Numbered from the stretch's first letter, positions 22,166 to 35,384 are shown. The stretch: 64,000 nucleotides of DNA from Nothopassalora personata (GCA_033816765.1 CM066294.1:2480001-2544000), one strand, 5' to 3'. The notes: generated by a model not told the origin, from the letters alone. Program-made: numbers and translations.

Positions 22166-25100
22166 CGCTAGTATTAACTAAGATAAAGATAGACCTAGTA
22201 CTAGGTAAGTAGTAGAGGGTAACTAAGGCTAGAGCCTACATAAGATATCTAGTAACCTCTTCTTTCGAGAACTGCTTATTTTCTATCTAGGTGAACTCGG
22301 CGTCCTTCTTTAGTAGCTTATATATTAGTCGAGCGATAATAACGAACTAGGGGATCTATATCCGGAAGTATACACATAGCCCTATATAGGTGCGAACCTC
22401 CTTAATATAGGTAGGCGTAGGCTAATTTAGGATCTTAGCTACAATCTTTAGGTTAGGATAGCGACTATCCGGGCTAGTAACGTACCTAACAATCTTACGC
22501 TTTTCGTATAACTATTAGGATTTGCCTCTAGCAACTACCGCACTAGCTCTTTCTAGGTTAGTAAGAACTAGATCTAGGGAAACGATGTGCTTAACGACCT
22601 ATTTCCTTAACCTAGGCTCTACTTCTATATTCCTATAGTCCTTAGTTAGTCCCTTAATACCGATGTCGTTAAGAAACGGCTTCGCTCGATGCGAGATATA
22701 ATTAAGTAGAATCTTTATTACCGTACGTACGAACTAAGTAACTAAATTAGTAGCTCCTTAAGGTAGAGTCGTGTTACGTACTAGGCTAAGAGGGGTTATA
22801 AAGGCTATTAAGTCCCGGTAGGACTTATCTAAAGTGATCTAATTATAACCTAAAAACAGGTCTATAAGTAAAGCAACTCGGTACCCGGTAAAATCCTCTA
22901 AGAAGCTATCCGTGTCCGGTAGAATGTTAGTATCGCGTATAGTAACCTTATTTAGGAGTATAGCTAAGTTAATTAACTAATATGGTACATCGCTTCTAGA
23001 GGCATTAACCTTCTTTACGACTAGGAACTAGCTATTAGAATATGCCCCTTATAAGTATTCTAGGATGTTGTTCTTAATCCAGGCTCTAATTATGCGCTTA
23101 ACAATTACCCTAAGACTTAGGTACAACCGGATAGGGCGTACCTACTATAGCCTATAAGGGACCGTGTTAATCTTCCAAGGTAGCACGACGTCGTGCCTAA
23201 TTTACCTTATATAACTAAAATCCTAAGCGAGGACTACCTCCCGGTTATAGAGCATCTTATCGAATAAGGCCCTTTCTATTAGCAATAGCTTAATGCTAAC
23301 CTTAATTAAGGTAAGTCGTTCTAGAGTAATCCGGCTACCTCGCTTAATACTTAAGAATTTCTTAGTTAAGTACTTCCCGTTAAACGGACCTTGTCCTTTA
23401 GGCATCTTAGACTCTAGGTATAGTGCCCTACGCTTCTATTCTATATCTCCCTTAACTCGTAATTCTAGGCGCTCGTGAACGCTCGCGTCTACTAGCTTCT
23501 TCTTATCCGCCTTACGCTTATATATCGTAAAGACCTACGGCATCCTAATATTAGCTATATATTAGCCTACTTATTGCTTCCGTGCCTAAGCATTTAATGT
23601 AGATTGCCTTAAGATCTCGGAGGGCTAATCCCCTTAAACTAAATAAACGTTAGTAATAGAATCTCCCTTAAGCGCGCCTATTCCAATTTCTATAACTCGT
23701 TCCTTTATTCTAGCACTCCTAAGCAATCCTAATAAGTAAGCTAAATAGTTACTAGGCGTTAGAGCCTTACCGGGTTCCTATAGATACGTCGTGTCTTCCT
23801 ATAGATACGTCGTGTCGTAGTCGTATCCGTTTCCCTTACTATAGCTATTTGCCGGTACCGGGACCGACAAATTAAAGTCCGAGGTTTCTCCGAGATAGTG
23901 CGAGAACCTTACTAATTTTATTAAATCCGGCTTTAGTAAGTTACCGGTAGGTTAAGCGCCGTAAATTAACCTACCCTTCTATTTCCCGACGCTTTTAATA
24001 GTTCTTAAAGGGTCTTATACCTGTCCGAGTAAACTAGGGTAGTCAATATAACACTTTTACCTTTACGGCTAGTAATAGTCCCCTCCTACAAACTATTATC
24101 GTAGTTACGGGCAGTAAGCCGCACCTTACGGGCCTACGGACGTCCTAGGATTGTTAGTAAGTTTAGATCCGAGGAGATAAATATGTCTACCTAGTAGTAA
24201 ACCCTAAATACCTAAATATCTAAATTGCCTATAACACCTTTAAACTAGGCCCGCCCTTTAGCACCTTAAAAGGTAAGCTAAGTACTCGACATTACTAGTA
24301 ACCTAAACCTATAAGCGTTCCTCTAGCCAATAATATTTACCTCGGAACCCTTATTAATTAGGCACCTAATCTAGTTCTTATTTATCCTAAACTCCGCTAC
24401 TACCTAAGGACTAGGGACTATAGCAAAGTTGTTAAGGACACTAGAGAGCCCGATTTTCTTAACGTCCTTATATAGCTTAGTAGTAGGGACCGTACCTATA
24501 GAGTAAAGTATAGTTAAATACACTCTAATATACTAGGCCTAACTATCTTCGCGGAAGACCTCCTTATTATACTTAGGTTTATCTTTATAGGTAACTACTT
24601 ATCTAGTACGAACCTTAGGGTCCTTTCCTATAAGGCGTCGTACTATAGCGAGCTTCTCCTAAAGAGCGGGGGTGTTAGTAACGCGACCGAAGAGGGTAGC
24701 CTCGAACTAGCGACTATATCGAAACTAATCCTAGGCATTTACATTGGGAAACGTCGTCTAGAGGATCTAATTAATCTAGTAGATAATACCCTCTTCCTTT
24801 ATAACCGGGCTATTACTAGCTAAACTATATTATCGGACGTAGTTATTAATCCTTATAGTCTTAGCATTCTATATACGCTTCCTTTATGCGGAGGCGTTTA
24901 CGGGACTAATAGGCATATCCTTAGGTAGTCCTTTACTAGCATCGTTCCCTAGTTTATTTACTTAGGCATTATTTCCCCTTCCTAGAGTTACCCCGGATTT
25001 AGCTAATAATTAAGTTTCGCTTATTTAAGTACTAACTTCGTTAATTATTTCAACCTCCTACTAGTTAATCTTAGCTTACCGGATCTCCTATTCTAATTAA

Positions 25101-26956
25101 AGGCGAACTTTCTTAGTAGCCTTAGCTCGGGCTCGTAGATCCTAGGCTAAGGACCGGGTCCTCGGGTGCGGATTCTTTAGAATGCCTACGGGTACCTTCC
25201 CTTTTACTTTATTAGACTACATAGGGTAGGTAGATACCTCGTTAAGCTCGCCTAAGTCAATCGCCTACTCCGCTTTACTTTCTCCGAATAAGACCTAATA
25301 TGTCCTAGTAGCCTTCTCCGTTTAGCTAGACCGTGCGTCCTAAGGGCTATACTCTATTAAATGCCTAAAGTTAGGAGGGGGCTTAGAATAATTAGGAGGC
25401 GTAACCTTTATTACCCTAGTATAGTCCCTACCTATCTATTACTTACGTAGTACGGGAATCTTATACTAGTTATTAAATTCAATCGGCCTATAATGTTCTT
25501 CGAGTAGAGGGAGTATATAGAGTAGTTTCGGTTTACTATAGTCCCTCCGAAAGTTGAATTTAGTAGGACGCGGATCGCCTTCTTTCCCTAGATACTACTA
25601 GTTGTTCGGGGCGAGGTATACGTAGCCCCGGGATATTAAGGACCTTATCGCCCTATAATTGCTAGCCTAGTGCTTCGAACTGCTATAGTTATAGTAACAA
25701 CTATCTATCGCTTTAGACTATTCGCGATTCTAGGATAGGGGACGCTATATTACGTAAACCTATAGTTTAGTATCTAGGTCGTGCCTCTCCGGTTATATAG
25801 AGCGTTAATTCTCGCTCGGGTAGAAGGCACCCGCGTCCGCGACGCGACCGCGCTAGTATGTACGTATACTTATTTTAGCTACCTTCTAGATTAGGTTATT
25901 ATTAACGACAGTCCTAGAGGTAGCCTTCTTAAGCGTGTTAATCTTAGGCTTAAGGCGCGGCATTTACTTTACGACTAAGCGGTATAGCTAAGGTAAAGTA
26001 AGAGGGAAATCTATATATATAGCTTTCTATCCCTCCTTACTATCTACGATACTAGTAGCTTTATCGAGGATCCTCTAAAAGTCCCTAAACTTCTTAGGTT
26101 GCTTTAGGTAAAGCCCGTAAGCCTTATAGACCGCTTTCGCGACTACCTCTAGTAATCCCTAAAGGAGGAGGCGACTCCGGGAGCTATTATCTAAATCCTT
26201 AGGTTTAATTAGGTTACTTAAGGATACAAATAGGCGGATAAATTCCTTTATATCTTGTTCTTTAGGCCTCTTACCTTACTACGCCCTAACAATCTCCTTA
26301 AGATATTTCCGACTCCCTAATATTAAGTAGGCGTTAAACCTTAAGAACTCTAATAAGAACGCTCTCCTAAAACGTGCCTTGTTAGTAAGCTACCTAGGTA
26401 GTCTTATAACTACACGCCGGATAGTAGTTTCGCAATTGCGCTTAAACCTGCCCTAGAAATTATCCTTCTTAATAGATACCCGAGGCGGATACTAGTCTAT
26501 TAGGTCGCTAAACCGCTCCTAGAACTTAGTAGCATTAGTGCTATTAAAGAACGGATTCTTAGTACCTCCTAGAGGTAGAAAGCGAGGGCTAGCGTTTTCT
26601 ATTACTACTGCTAATCGTCTAAAGAGGGCAGTTATAGTATCTATTCTAATTGTGCTATTCGTTCCTACACCTATACCTAATTTAGCGGCGTTAGTTCCGC
26701 TTCTCCCTTCTTTACTAGATTTAGGTGTTTCCCCTTCCTCCAATTCCTCTATCTCCTTATAAGGGATAGAGTCCCTATAGACCCGTTCTATTTTCGTAGG
26801 GTTTATAGGCTATTCGTAGCCTCTACCTATGTCGGTAAAGGTACTAAGTTTTTCTAGTAATGCAGCCGTATCTATTATTACGTAGTGCTTACTTTAGAAT
26901 GCCCTAATACTAGTTATTGCTTAATAGGACCTTATAACCGTAATTACTACTAAATA

Positions 26957-27065
26957 CCTTAGACCTTAAGTGTTTTCGACCTTAGTCGACCTTAACCGTA
27001 AACCTTAACCTTAAGTAATAACCTTAACCGTAAACCTTAGACCTTAAACCGTAATTTTAACCTTA
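26957..27065. repeat. Degenerate CCTTAA/CCGTAA array
   Basis: Irregular units such as ACCTTAACCGTAAACCTTAG repeat for about 110 bp in the leader between the Gypsy-3 LTR and gag. Confidence 0.6.
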
Positions 27066-27131
27066 TAAACTAGATACTAATACGCTACCGGGTATACACT
27101 TAATACCCCCCCTTATTAACTGCTAAAATAA

Positions 27132-27486
27132 TGTCTACTAACTACCCTATATAGGCCTATCCAAGTTGTAGTAGTGTAGAGCGGCGCTTATGTAAGCAGG
27201 GGTATTTGCCGGTCCCGGGACCGTGAAATTAGGTTACGTAACGAGCAGCGCAGTAGCTAGATAAATAAGAGGATTGGCGGACTTAATCCCCTATGCCCTC
27301 TACTCGAGAGGTATAAATTGAATTGTTTCCTTAATGCTACGCTTACAATGCTTAACTGCGTAGTATATATCTTAATAGCTATACTAGGCCCTACTAGCTT
27401 ACCTAAATGTCTAATTAAACCTAAATGAAATTAGGGCAAGTTGGACCCAAGGGACCCCCCTCTAAACCTAAGGTTAACATAACCCA
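27132..27486 (-). repeat. Gypsy-3 5-prime LTR
   Basis: About 355 bp, homologous over its whole length to 58803-59179. On the plus strand it begins TGTCTACTAACTACCCTATA. The right boundary is approximate. Confidence 0.7.
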
Positions 27487-27961
27487 TTAGTCGTTAATAC
27501 TATATAAGTTTAATACTATAAGTAGAGTAACGATATAATATAATAGAATAACCTTATTAATTTAAACTTAAGACCTTGTATATTTCTTAGTAGATAGAGT
27601 ATTTATATACTAAAGTAGTATATACAATAAGACTATCTTAGTTACTCTACTAGTATCTTATATTAATCGTAATCTAATATAGAGGTTAATTATAAGTAGT
27701 AATAATGTAAGGACTTAGTACATATAGAAAATTAGAGGTAAGGTTAGGTACGTACGTAGCCTTACCTAATATAGCCTTAGCTAAATATAGCTAACTTAGT
27801 AGCCTACTATAGTAGCTTATAATAGACCTAAAGTAATACTATATAAACGGTACTAACGTTACTATAATAGGTAGTAGGGAGGTAGGGGGTATAGCCTAAG
27901 AGAACTATATAATTATATAGAAATTAACTTATTTACCTACTAGCTATATAAGCTAAGGGCA
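27487..27961. repeat. Unclassified AT-rich RIPed sequence
   Basis: Strongly TpA-rich, with no frame, LTR end or tandem array that I can assign. Confidence 0.5.
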
Positions 27962-28038
27962 TGTATTACAATCTAGTATAATTAGGCTTCTAAGCTTAAA
28001 ATCTAATTACGTAACTAGATTAGTTATTTACTAAAACA

Positions 28039-28612
28039 TGTCACGGGCAGCCCGCGACCCTTCACTGACGATGCGTCGTCCCGGGTGAACCTCGGACCTT
28101 CTGCATCGGGACTAGCGGCTTGGCGTTAGCTTAAGTACCCGCCGCGCCTCGCGCTCCTCTTTCATAGCTTCGTAGAACAACAACTATCTCATTCGGACCC
28201 TTTGGTACGCGCGCCCTTACAGTTTGTTCTACCACCCTACCCAGATCACGGATCTAGGTAAGGGACGCGTAACACTCAGAACAGACAACAGAACGCGCAC
28301 GGCGCAATAGCAGAGTCGCGCCGAGTCGCACTCGACACAGAAGTGGCCACACAAGACGGAGCAAGTGAATAAACGAATGAAGGAGCGACACGCTCAGAGG
28401 ACTGAGGCGACTTTTGAGAGGGGGGGTACTGTCACGGGCAGCCCGCGACCCTTCACTGACGATGCGTCGTCCCGGGTGAACCTCGGACCTTCTGCATCGG
28501 GACTAGCGGCTTGGCGTTAGCTTAAGTACCCGCCGCGCCTCGCGCTCCTCTTTCATAGCTTCGTAGAACAACAACTATCTCATTCGGACCCTTTGGTACG
28601 CGCGCCCTTACA
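28039..28612 (+). mobile_element. TRIM: 574-bp non-autonomous LTR element, intact
   Basis: Two identical 183-bp LTRs (28039-28221 and 28430-28612; TGTCACGG..CCCTTACA) flank a 208-bp internal region with no open frame. A polypurine tract GAGAGGGGGGGTAC immediately precedes the right LTR. There is a perfect 5-bp target duplication AAACA at 28034-28038 and 28613-28617. The base composition is ordinary, with CA and TG present, so it shows no RIP although it sits in fully RIPed DNA. Orientation follows from the purine tract. Confidence 0.95.
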
Positions 28613-28721
28613 AAACATATTCTTTAAAGTATATATAGTCTTAGATATATAGTATATAATATACTATCTACTTCTAAACCGGTCCTTTATCTAATTAATA
28701 TATAAGCCTAAGTAAGTAAAT

Positions 28722-28968
28722 TGTTAAGATGTAGCATCTTAGGGGGAGCTAACAGTTAGGTTGTGATCTGATAGCCTAAGGCATCCACGATAACTTAGCT
28801 TATTGGAAGACACCTTCTCTCCCCTTTAGCTTAGATAGACATCTACCACAATTAACACATTGGTTCCTAATATATTGCTACATGCCCTATGGCTATTAGC
28901 CAGTTAAAGATTGATCTCTTACTCCACTCCGCTACTAACTACGTATCCTGTAAGGTCTCAACTTAACA
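28722..28968 (+). repeat. Copia 5-prime LTR
   Basis: 247 bp; partner at 34088-34334. Confidence 0.95.
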
Positions 28969-29399
28969 GGTTATAAGCCCGGGTTTGTATAGGAGTAAGA
29001 GCAACCTATATCAGTACAGGTTACTTGTATCCCTTGCTATTATAGCAGAAAACATCTAGGAAGCAGAAGTCTACCCTATCTGTCCTATTAAGGAGCTTGG
29101 TTTAATACTAAGTAATAGGTAATCTAGAAAAGGACTCTATGCGGCTTACTATAAGCCAATACCTTAAAGACACTCTATAGGCAGAACTGCATCGAGATAC
29201 TATTAAGAAGGACTTTAAGTAAGTTATTTAGAACTCTACTAGGAGAGACAGACCTGTGTCCTAGCTCCGAGACTATACCGCTCTTTCTTTACCCTACTAA
29301 GCAGGCCTTAGTATCTACACCTACGAACCTTACTATTCTACACTAAAAGCCTTAGTAGGACCTAAGCTACGACCTTAAAGCATATACACCTTGTTTTAT

Positions 29400-32300
29400 T
29401 ACATTCAATTCATTATAGATTTACACTAAGAGAAAGGAGAAGAGAAGGGAACTAAAATCCCAATTCTTAGGAGAGACAACTAGAAGAGATAGTTCAACCT
29501 TTAGAGATACAAGATAGAGAGCTAGTTAGCATTCTTTGCAATTGATAACCTGTTAGAAGTGTTATTTAACAACATTAAGGGCAAGAACCTAAAACTCTAG
29601 GAAGAGACTAAGATTAAAGAGATTCTTAATGCACTAACATAGACAAAACAAAATGCAGCTTGCTGCTTTAGTATCCTAAGTAGGATGATAGAAGAAGATG
29701 AATTTGAGCTTAAGGGCTCTTACGAATCTAGAAAAGCTACTAAGATATAGGTGTATCTCTAGAACAAGTATAGCTAGGTGTTACTAACCTATGTATATAA
29801 GCTCACAAAACAGTTTATGAACTTTAAGATAAGTGAAGAGTTCACTATTAGATCTGCATAGGCATACCTAGTGTCTCTTAGAAGGAGGATTGCTAATGTT
29901 AACCTAGAGGGCTAGTACTATAGGAAAGCTAATATAAGAATAACCTAGCTTTTAAGCTCACTACTACCTAACTACTATATAGCTAGGGATACTATTATAG
30001 CTTAGCTAAAGATAGATTATAAAAGGACCTTAAAGATCCTTAAGGCTTAAGAGGCTAGATTGAATCCCTCTAAGGCTAAGTATAGTATAGTAGCTACCTA
30101 GGTTAGGCCCTTAGGTTAGGTAAGATCACTTTCCTGCCTTCTCTATAAGAAGGACCATCTTATTAAGGACTACCCTAGTCTCTCTAAGGCAAAGAAGGTC
30201 CTTAGATCTCATTCCTAAGCACTATCCTCCTAGAATGTAATATATATTAAGAAGAGAAGATCTCTACTACTATCTTTAAGAAGAACACTAAGAGAGAAGT
30301 CCTCTATAGAGGAACTTAAGAAAATGGTAAAGAAACTTAGCTCTAACATGCTGTTACTCTAGAAGAACTAGGCCTAGTCTCCTTCCTCTAAAACAAGGAA
30401 GACTAGGAAAGGTTTCTCTACCTAAGAGCTACCTAACTTATGCAACTTATCCTAGAAGACAATGTCTAATAATAATAAGTATAATAAAGTGGCTCACTTA
30501 ACTATAGAAGTCTAAGGCAAGTTCCCCTTATTAGAGTAGTTACTTAATTCTTGTGCTTTATCCTATATAACTAACTAGAACTGCCTCTTTAGATCTATAA
30601 CTCCCTTAATAAAGAAGAAATAGATCAAAGTGGGAGGTGGGCATTTGTTAGCTACTTATATTAGGACTATAGAGATAAGTAGGAGATCTAGTAGGAAAGT
30701 TGTTTTAGAAGATGTTCTACTTATACCTAAGCTAGGAGTAAACCTAGTTTCTTAGAACTAGTTTAGTAAGCAGTTTAGTGTCTAACCTCCTTCATTTTCT
30801 CTTATATCCCCCTCTAGCTAAACTATTGTCTAGATAAGGCTCCTTAGGGGTGTTCCATTTATTAATGAGATTTCTCCTCTACTATAAGAAAGGGCACATT
30901 ACTTATTATGTGCACTACTAATAGAGAATGCCTTTATAACTGCTAAATTAGAGACTGACCTAAAACAGTAGGAGCTTTAGTATAGAAGATTTATACACTT
31001 TAGGAAGAACTTGCTCTGGAATCTTTATAAGGTAATAGACTTAAAAGAACCTATTCCTATTCCTAGGGATAGCTTCTACTAGTGTAGAGTGTATTTAATA
31101 GTAAAGATAAAGAAGTACAAAGGCAAAGTTACTAAGAGAAGACCTAAAAGACTTACCCTTGTATCCATTAATATATGTAGTCCACTACTAACATTAAGGC
31201 TAGGGTTCAAATACTAGCTTAAGATTGTTAATAACTTCTCTAGAAAAAAGTAGACCTGTCCTCTTAAGAAAAGAGAAGATGCTCTAGTTGCTCTCTAGAA
31301 CTAGAAGATTAAGGTAGAGAGGAAATCATTAGCATAGTTAAAAGCAGTTAGGCTTAACAATGTAAGGGAACTTATTGCATTAGTTAAGTAGTAGGAGAAG
31401 GATTTGGGAATTAGGCTAGAGCATACTAAGGCATACAACTCGCTCTAAAATGGACTAGTTAAAAGGTTCATACAAACCTTAGAAGACTCTATAAGGGCAA
31501 TGCTTAAAGAGGCTAAGATGCTAATTGAATTCTAGCCTAAAGCACTAGAAGCCTAAACCTACATAAGGAACAAACTACTAAATAGTCTAGACTATAATAG
31601 GTTTAAGGTTTTACTAGATAAAGCCTTTAATAGTATTAAGCTAACTATTAACTATTTAAAGGTTTAGGGATGCAAAGCTATTGTCTACATAGACATAAGA
31701 TCCTAGCCTTAATAGGCAAGAAGTAATAAACTAATAAATAGAGGCAAAGAAGCAGTATTTATTAGATACGTTAAAAACACAGCTAAGGCCTAGCTCTTTT
31801 AGGAACTAGACATAAAAGCTGTTAAACAACACACATATGCAGACTTCTTTAAGGACTAACCTAGAGGTAATATAGATCTCAATGTTATAAAATTGAATCT
31901 ATTAAGCAATGCACTAGCTAGGAGACCCTTAGGGAGGCTAAGGAAGGACATATCCTTAGAGCAACCTGTTCACCATTCAATCATTTAGTAGAGCAGCCTA
32001 GTAACAGCCTAGCTAAGAAAGCTGTTTATGTAACTTCCCTAGCCTCTAAAGAATGTAGGGGAATTTTAGAAAATCGATAAGCCAATTAAGATAAGTTTAC
32101 TAGATCTCTAGGAAAAGAATGTTACTAGGACACAAGTAACTACTCTTAGATCATCCCTTAGTAAGAGGAGGGCTAACCATGATATTGAGGGCTATAAATA
32201 GAAATAGAAAGCCCTAAGATCTATAGTCCCTATACCTAAACTAGCTACCGAAGTGGGAGAAGCAATAGACCTCTTAGAGAACCTTACTGCTTACTACTAA

Positions 32301-34020
32301 GCTTTCTTTACAGCTATGCAATCAGTGGATAATTCAGTACTATAGGATAGTGAATTCCTAGAAGAAGTTAAGGAGATAGCCTTTGTAGCAACTATAGAAG
32401 TTATTGCATACAAGTAAGAGATCCTAATTCTAAAGCCCTATAAGGATGCTATAAATAACAAGAAATAGGGACACCTTTAGAAGGAAGCAATCTAGAAGGA
32501 GCTAGATACTCTATAGAGCAACCACACCTAGGAGAATGCTGTTCTACTAAAAGGAGCAAACTTAGTTACGTTAAGATAGGTCTTTAATGTTAAAAGAAGC
32601 ATTAGTAGAGCCATTAAAAGTTCAAGGCTAGGCTAGTTATAAGGGGCTTTTTATAGAAGTTTAGTATTAACTTTATAGAGACATTTGCGCCTATAGTTAG
32701 ATAGGACACCCTTAGGGTGTTTATAGCTATTGTATACAAGAAGGATCTCTATCTTCACTAAGTGGATATAAACAATACGTTTATAGAAAGCACCCTCTAT
32801 AAAGACATCTTTATGTTACTACTACTAGGAGTTAAGCTTCTACTAAATATAGTGTTTAAGATCCTTAAAAGCTTATATAGACTTAAGCAAGTAGCTAGAG
32901 ATTGGAATTAACTCTATATATCAAAGCTTAGAGAGATTGGATTTACATAGTTAGAGGTGGATCTATGCCTACTTATTTATAAGGAAAAAGAGATTATGAT
33001 TCTTACATATATAGATGACATTCTAATTGCTGCACTAAAGTTGATAGATGTTCTCTAGTTTAAAAAAGAACTTAGTAAAGTCTTTAAGATTAAAGATCTT
33101 AGCGAACCTAAAAAGATCCTTAGCATAAGAGTCACAAGGGACAGGAGGAGAGGAATCCTAAAACTTAACTAGGGACACTTTATTAGGGACAACCTTGCTA
33201 AGATAGGGATAAACCATAAGAAGGCAGCACCTATACACTTACCTATAGATAGCTATAAGGCTCTTAACCCTTCAAGCCACATAGATAAGAGGTGTAATAA
33301 GGCAGAGTACTAAAGTATTAATAGTACATAGATATAGCTAGCAACAATTACAAGGCTAGACATTGCTTTTACCCTAGGAAGGATAAGCTCATTTGTAAGT
33401 GACCTATCCGCCCACCATATAAAGGCTTTAAAGAAGATTATAAGATATCTAAGGTTATATCCTAATCTTAGCCTTGTCTTCTCTAGGCATAGAGAAGGAT
33501 GCCTAGTTAGATACTATAACTCTAATTATGCAATAGATAAAGCAGATAGAGTCTCTATCCTTAGGTATGTCTTCTTCCTCTATGGGGCACTGGTCTCCTA
33601 GATAAGTAAGAAGCAAAAGTCTATAGCAACATCTACAATAGAAGCTAAATACATAGCCATAAATGCATACGTAAAGCAATCCCAATTCCTAGCTTTACTG
33701 CTAAGGGAGATAGACTGTCTAGAGTTAGTAGGAGACTGTTCCTATTAACTAAGGATTACTAGAAACTAGGAGACTATGTTAAGCTTAAGACTAGTCTAAT
33801 TAAGAGGTAATAACTAAGCTGCCCTTACCCTAGTGAGGGATGTATATATTTATAATAAGTTAAAGCACATTAACATTGCCTACAATGCTATTAGGAAACT
33901 TTAGTAGAGAAGGCTTATTACTGTTAAGTACACCCTAACATCTAAGATGGTTGTAGATAGGTTCATAAAGCTAAAGACTAGTCCACACTTCTAGAGGTTT
34001 GTAAGCTAGCTTAACCTGTT
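29400..34020 (+). pseudogene. Copia gag-pol (RIPed)
   Basis: Plus-strand polyprotein remnant in copia order. Gag zinc knuckle SCLLYKKDHLIKDYPS at about 30130-30180 (two Cys to Tyr). GAG-preintegrase/integrase region near 30960-31320 (RRFIHFRKNLLWNLYKV, then LTLVSINICSPLLTLRLGFK). RT near 32650-33040, including NFIETFAPIVR, LHQVDINNTFIE and the active site TYIDDILIAA at about 33005-33034. RNase H end near 33830-34010 (YNKLKHINIAYNAIRK, VVDRFIKLKTSPHF). Stops are frequent TAG/TAA. The frame 33503-33685 on the opposite strand is a shadow. Confidence 0.88.
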
Positions 34021-34087
34021 ATAGAGGTCTAAATACTACTAACAGGAGAAGAGTAGACTGTAACCTCCTATGTGAGATAAGTAGGAG

Positions 34088-34334
34088 TGTTAAGATGTAG
34101 CATCTTAGGGGGAGCTAACAGTTAGGTTGTAATCTAATAGCCTAAGGCATCTACGATGACTCAGCTTGTCGGAAGACACCTTCTCTCCCCTTTAGCTTAG
34201 ATAGACATCTAACACAATCAACACATTGGTTCCTAATATATTGCTGCATGCCCTATAGCTATTAGCCAGTTGAAGATTGATCTCTTACTCCACTCCGCTG
34301 CCAACTACGTATCCTGTAAGGTCTCAACTTAACA
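34088..34334 (+). repeat. Copia 3-prime LTR
   Basis: 247 bp; partner at 28722-28968. Confidence 0.95.
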
Positions 34335-34738
34335 TAAATAATTCAACTAAACAATTAGCCTACTAATTGATACTATAACGCGTTATATAATAGCTACTAA
34401 AGATAGAATAGAGTAATATCCTATTAGTTTAAGTAATAATTTAAGTTCTACTTTAATAAATCCTAATATATAGTAAATTAGTAAGCGTCTTTTAAGCTTA
34501 TAACTATTACGTTATACGTATCTAATAGTAAGCTAATTATTTAGTTAAATTATTTACTTACTTAGGCTTGTATATTAGCTAGTTTAAGATAGATAGTATA
34601 TTTTATATATATATATATATCTAAGACTAAATATACTTAAAAAAAGAATAGGTATAAGTAGATAACTAATCTACTTACGTAACTACTTAGTAGTAAATAG
34701 ATGTTAAGCTTAGATCCTAATTATACTAGATTGTAACA

Positions 34739-35060
34739 TTATATATAGCTTTACTAAGCCGGCTATACCTATATAATATATATTAAAGTTAGCTATAGAC
34801 TATCCCTTATATTATTACTACTAGAAATTTAAGAACTACTAGTACTTCAGTCTACTAACTTTTAATACTATAGATTATAGTAAATTAACTTTTTAGAAGA
34901 ACTAACATAGGTAGCCTAAATTTTTAAGATATTAAGGATAGACGTAACACTACATAGAATAAAATAAGGATATATAGTAAAAGATACTAGAAATATTAAA
35001 CTTAAATATCTATTATTTCATTATAGGAAGTTTAGTAGAACTCAATTTAGGCTTAATGAT
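34739..35060. repeat. RIPed border sequence
   Basis: TpA-rich sequence that gives way to normal composition at about 35050-35070, the right edge of the repeat block. No feature assigned. Confidence 0.5.
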
Positions 35061-35384
35061 ACATGTTTCACACATATCGAATAGTTCGAAAATCAAGAGC
35101 TGCCCATAGTTGGTGTTACATGGTTCTTCTGTAGTGCTTCGTGAAGGATTGCCTTCCCTGTATCGCCGGGCAACGAGGCTCACGGTCAACAATCACGGGT
35201 GTCTGGCATTTGTTAACAGAAGGCAGATACCTGGTCCAAGCACTGACACAGAGCTAAGATAAACTCGTCCCGTGCGGACCGGTACACGTGGCTAGTGGCT
35301 CGATGTCCACAACGTTCGACGTGAAACGTCGGATCGTCAGACTGCTGACTGTGCCGAGTTCCCCTGGATCGAAAGCCTTGCCGG

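Larger units (their letters stand above)
21324..27486 (-). mobile_element. Gypsy-3 retrotransposon, 5-prime part (RIPed)
   Basis: Minus-strand element truncated at its pol end by the Gypsy-1 LTR. From right to left: LTR 27132-27486, a leader with CCTTAA-like repeats (26957-27065), gag (about 26770 downwards, including EEGETPKSSKEGRSG and a CCHC-like knuckle near 25690), protease region, RT, then RNase H (TKHTALDTLSRRPSTP-like end) close to 21400. RT/connection motifs include VSLDLVLTNLERA and KVVAKILN-PTPT-IKEVRTYIGL near 22400-22600. Integrase and the 3-prime LTR are missing. A clean solo LTR interrupts it at 21809-22165. Confidence 0.75.
28722..34334 (+). mobile_element. Copia retrotransposon, full length (RIPed)
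   Basis: 247-bp LTRs at 28722-28968 and 34088-34334 (TGTTAAGATG..CAACTTAACA) and a perfect target duplication TAAAT at 28717-28721 and 34335-34339. The primer binding site GGTTATAAGCCCGGG (28969-28983) fits the half-tRNA-iMet site used by many copia elements (GGTTATGAGCCCG) with one RIP-type change. The LTRs differ at about 14 sites by eye, 13 of them transitions. Internal region 5119 bp. Confidence 0.95.
27962..34738. mobile_element. Fold-back/long-TIR element with two nested insertions
   Basis: The left arm (27962-28721, resuming at 34340 to about 34400) and the right arm (about 34480-34738, inverted) are complementary for some 200-250 bp, separated by a loop of roughly 80 bp. The ends read TGT(AT)TACAATCTAG and, inverted, TGTTACAATCTAG. 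Subtracting the TRIM and copia with their target duplications leaves about 580 bp, a MITE or fold-back size. No coding capacity. A clear target duplication is not visible. Confidence 0.7.
6050..35060. other. RIP-mutated retroelement block
   Basis: About 29 kb of nested repeats with the RIP signature: CpA and TpG are scarce, TpA is very common, CpG survives, and every coding remnant is riddled with TAG/TAA stops where Gln or Trp codons would be. Paired LTRs within it differ almost only by transitions. Three pieces (a solo LTR at 21809, a TRIM at 28039, and parts of Gypsy-2 on one strand) largely escape. It lies between two gene islands and is probably heterochromatic. Confidence 0.9.

Noticed and set aside
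26519..26762. Two opposite 74-codon frames
   Set aside because: Minus-strand frame is surviving Gypsy-3 gag; the plus-strand frame is its shadow. Neither is an independent gene.
33503..33685. Minus-strand 60-codon Cys-rich frame
   Set aside because: Antisense to copia RNase H; composition comes from RIPed DNA.
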